From Gracilimonas sp965227215 (GTDB lineage Bacteria > Bacteroidota > Rhodothermia > Balneolales > Balneolaceae): a stretch of 64,000 bases of DNA. Below, one piece after another: positions 63,653 to 64,000 of this stretch (position 1 is its first letter; each line of letters starts with the position of its first letter). The translations under genes and the position numbers were made by a program. The stretch lies in NCBI GenBank assembly GCA_965227215.1, contig OZ245729.1:868001-932000 (forward strand), given 5' to 3'. The notes below the pieces were generated by a model. That model did no database searches, had not been told where the DNA came from, and was given only the letters and a program-made list of their open reading frames with translations.

Positions 63653-64000
63653 AAATATTAGACGACGAAAAAGACCTGCTACTCGAACACGAGTACGATG
63701 GAATACGTGAACTGGATAATCATATGCCTGTTTGGTGGTTATGGTTATTCTACTTCACCATTGCGTGGAGCGTAGGTTACATGGTGTATTATTATATGCT
63801 GGGCGGCCCTTCTCAGGAAGAACTCTATGAGATGGAAATGGCAGCAGCTGAGGAAAAGTACAACCTCGACAGCAGCGGTGGCACAGAACCTCAGGGGGAA
63901 TCTGATTTCACCTGGGCGTACCTCGAGGATGAAGCCAGAATTGAGGAAGGGAAGGAAATTTTTATGAGCAACAATAACCTTTGCTATACTTGCCACGGCA
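63649..64000 (+). CDS. ccoP: cbb3 oxidase subunit CcoP, 5' part
   Basis: The first 117 codons of a gene cut by the window end. It begins MKILDDEKDLLLEHEYDGI, with DNHMPVWWLWLFYFTIAWS as the first membrane segment, typical of CcoP, and reaches the first heme c motif (CYTCHG) at the very end. CcoP is the diheme subunit that passes electrons to CcoO. Its ATG overlaps the ccoQ stop. Confidence 0.92.
   Translation, partial: MKILDDEKDLLLEHEYDGIRELDNHMPVWWLWLFYFTIAWSVGYMVYYYMLGGPSQEELYEMEMAAAEEKYNLDSSGGTEPQGESDFTWAYLEDEARIEEGKEIFMSNNNLCYTCHG

Overview
The window is a chromosomal segment of a Gram-negative bacterium of the Bacteroidetes/Balneolota type, most likely a marine Balneola- or Gracilimonas-like organism. 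That placement is an inference from gene content: SusC/SusD pairs, a SprE/PorW-like lipoprotein, GWxTD-domain lipoproteins, type-B L31, -7 boxes resembling TAnnTTTG, and a cbb3 oxidase with fused CcoN-CcoO. There is no sign of a prophage, insertion sequence or CRISPR array. Almost every gene is intact.

Layout. 1-6.1 kb: two GT4 glycosyltransferases, an extended SDR, an exported propeller/Ig-like protein and mutY. 6.1-20.1 kb: housekeeping and regulatory genes, namely a METTL7-like methyltransferase, a TIGR02757 protein, rpsU, radA, a flippase-like membrane protein, class I fructose-bisphosphate aldolase, hsp20, a dus gene, serS, an Lrp regulator, a sigma-54 activator overlapping lptE, a TPR-like protein, a metallo-hydrolase and rpmE2. 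20.1-28.3 kb: a MoxR/Mg-chelatase-like ATPase, pabB, pyrD, a large SprE/PorW-like TPR lipoprotein and pyruvate kinase.

28.4-42.8 kb is the most distinctive block. Three paralogous GWxTD-domain lipoproteins are interleaved with two different SusC/SusD outer-membrane import pairs, in the order GWxTD1(+), SusD1-SusC1(-), GWxTD2-GWxTD3-SusC2-SusD2(+). The function of GWxTD proteins is not established. Their clustering with nutrient-import complexes is the best candidate here for an undescribed system.

43-54.4 kb: an initiator tRNA, ornithine aminotransferase, a three-gene overlapping operon (exported SMP-30-like propeller, LytS-type kinase, LytTR regulator), an esterase, L-lysine 6-aminotransferase, DoxX, a short degraded coding remnant, an SDR, two exported proteins and an AraC regulator. 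54.4-58 kb: purL and an acetyl-CoA hydrolase/CoA-transferase. 58.1-64 kb: an Rrf2 regulator with two palindromic candidate operators begins a tightly packed operon for cbb3 cytochrome oxidase (ccoI, ccoS, ccoNO, ccoQ, ccoP), which runs off the window end.

All calls come from reading the sequence and from remembered family motifs. No database search was run, so family names are recognitions and functions are inferences unless stated otherwise.
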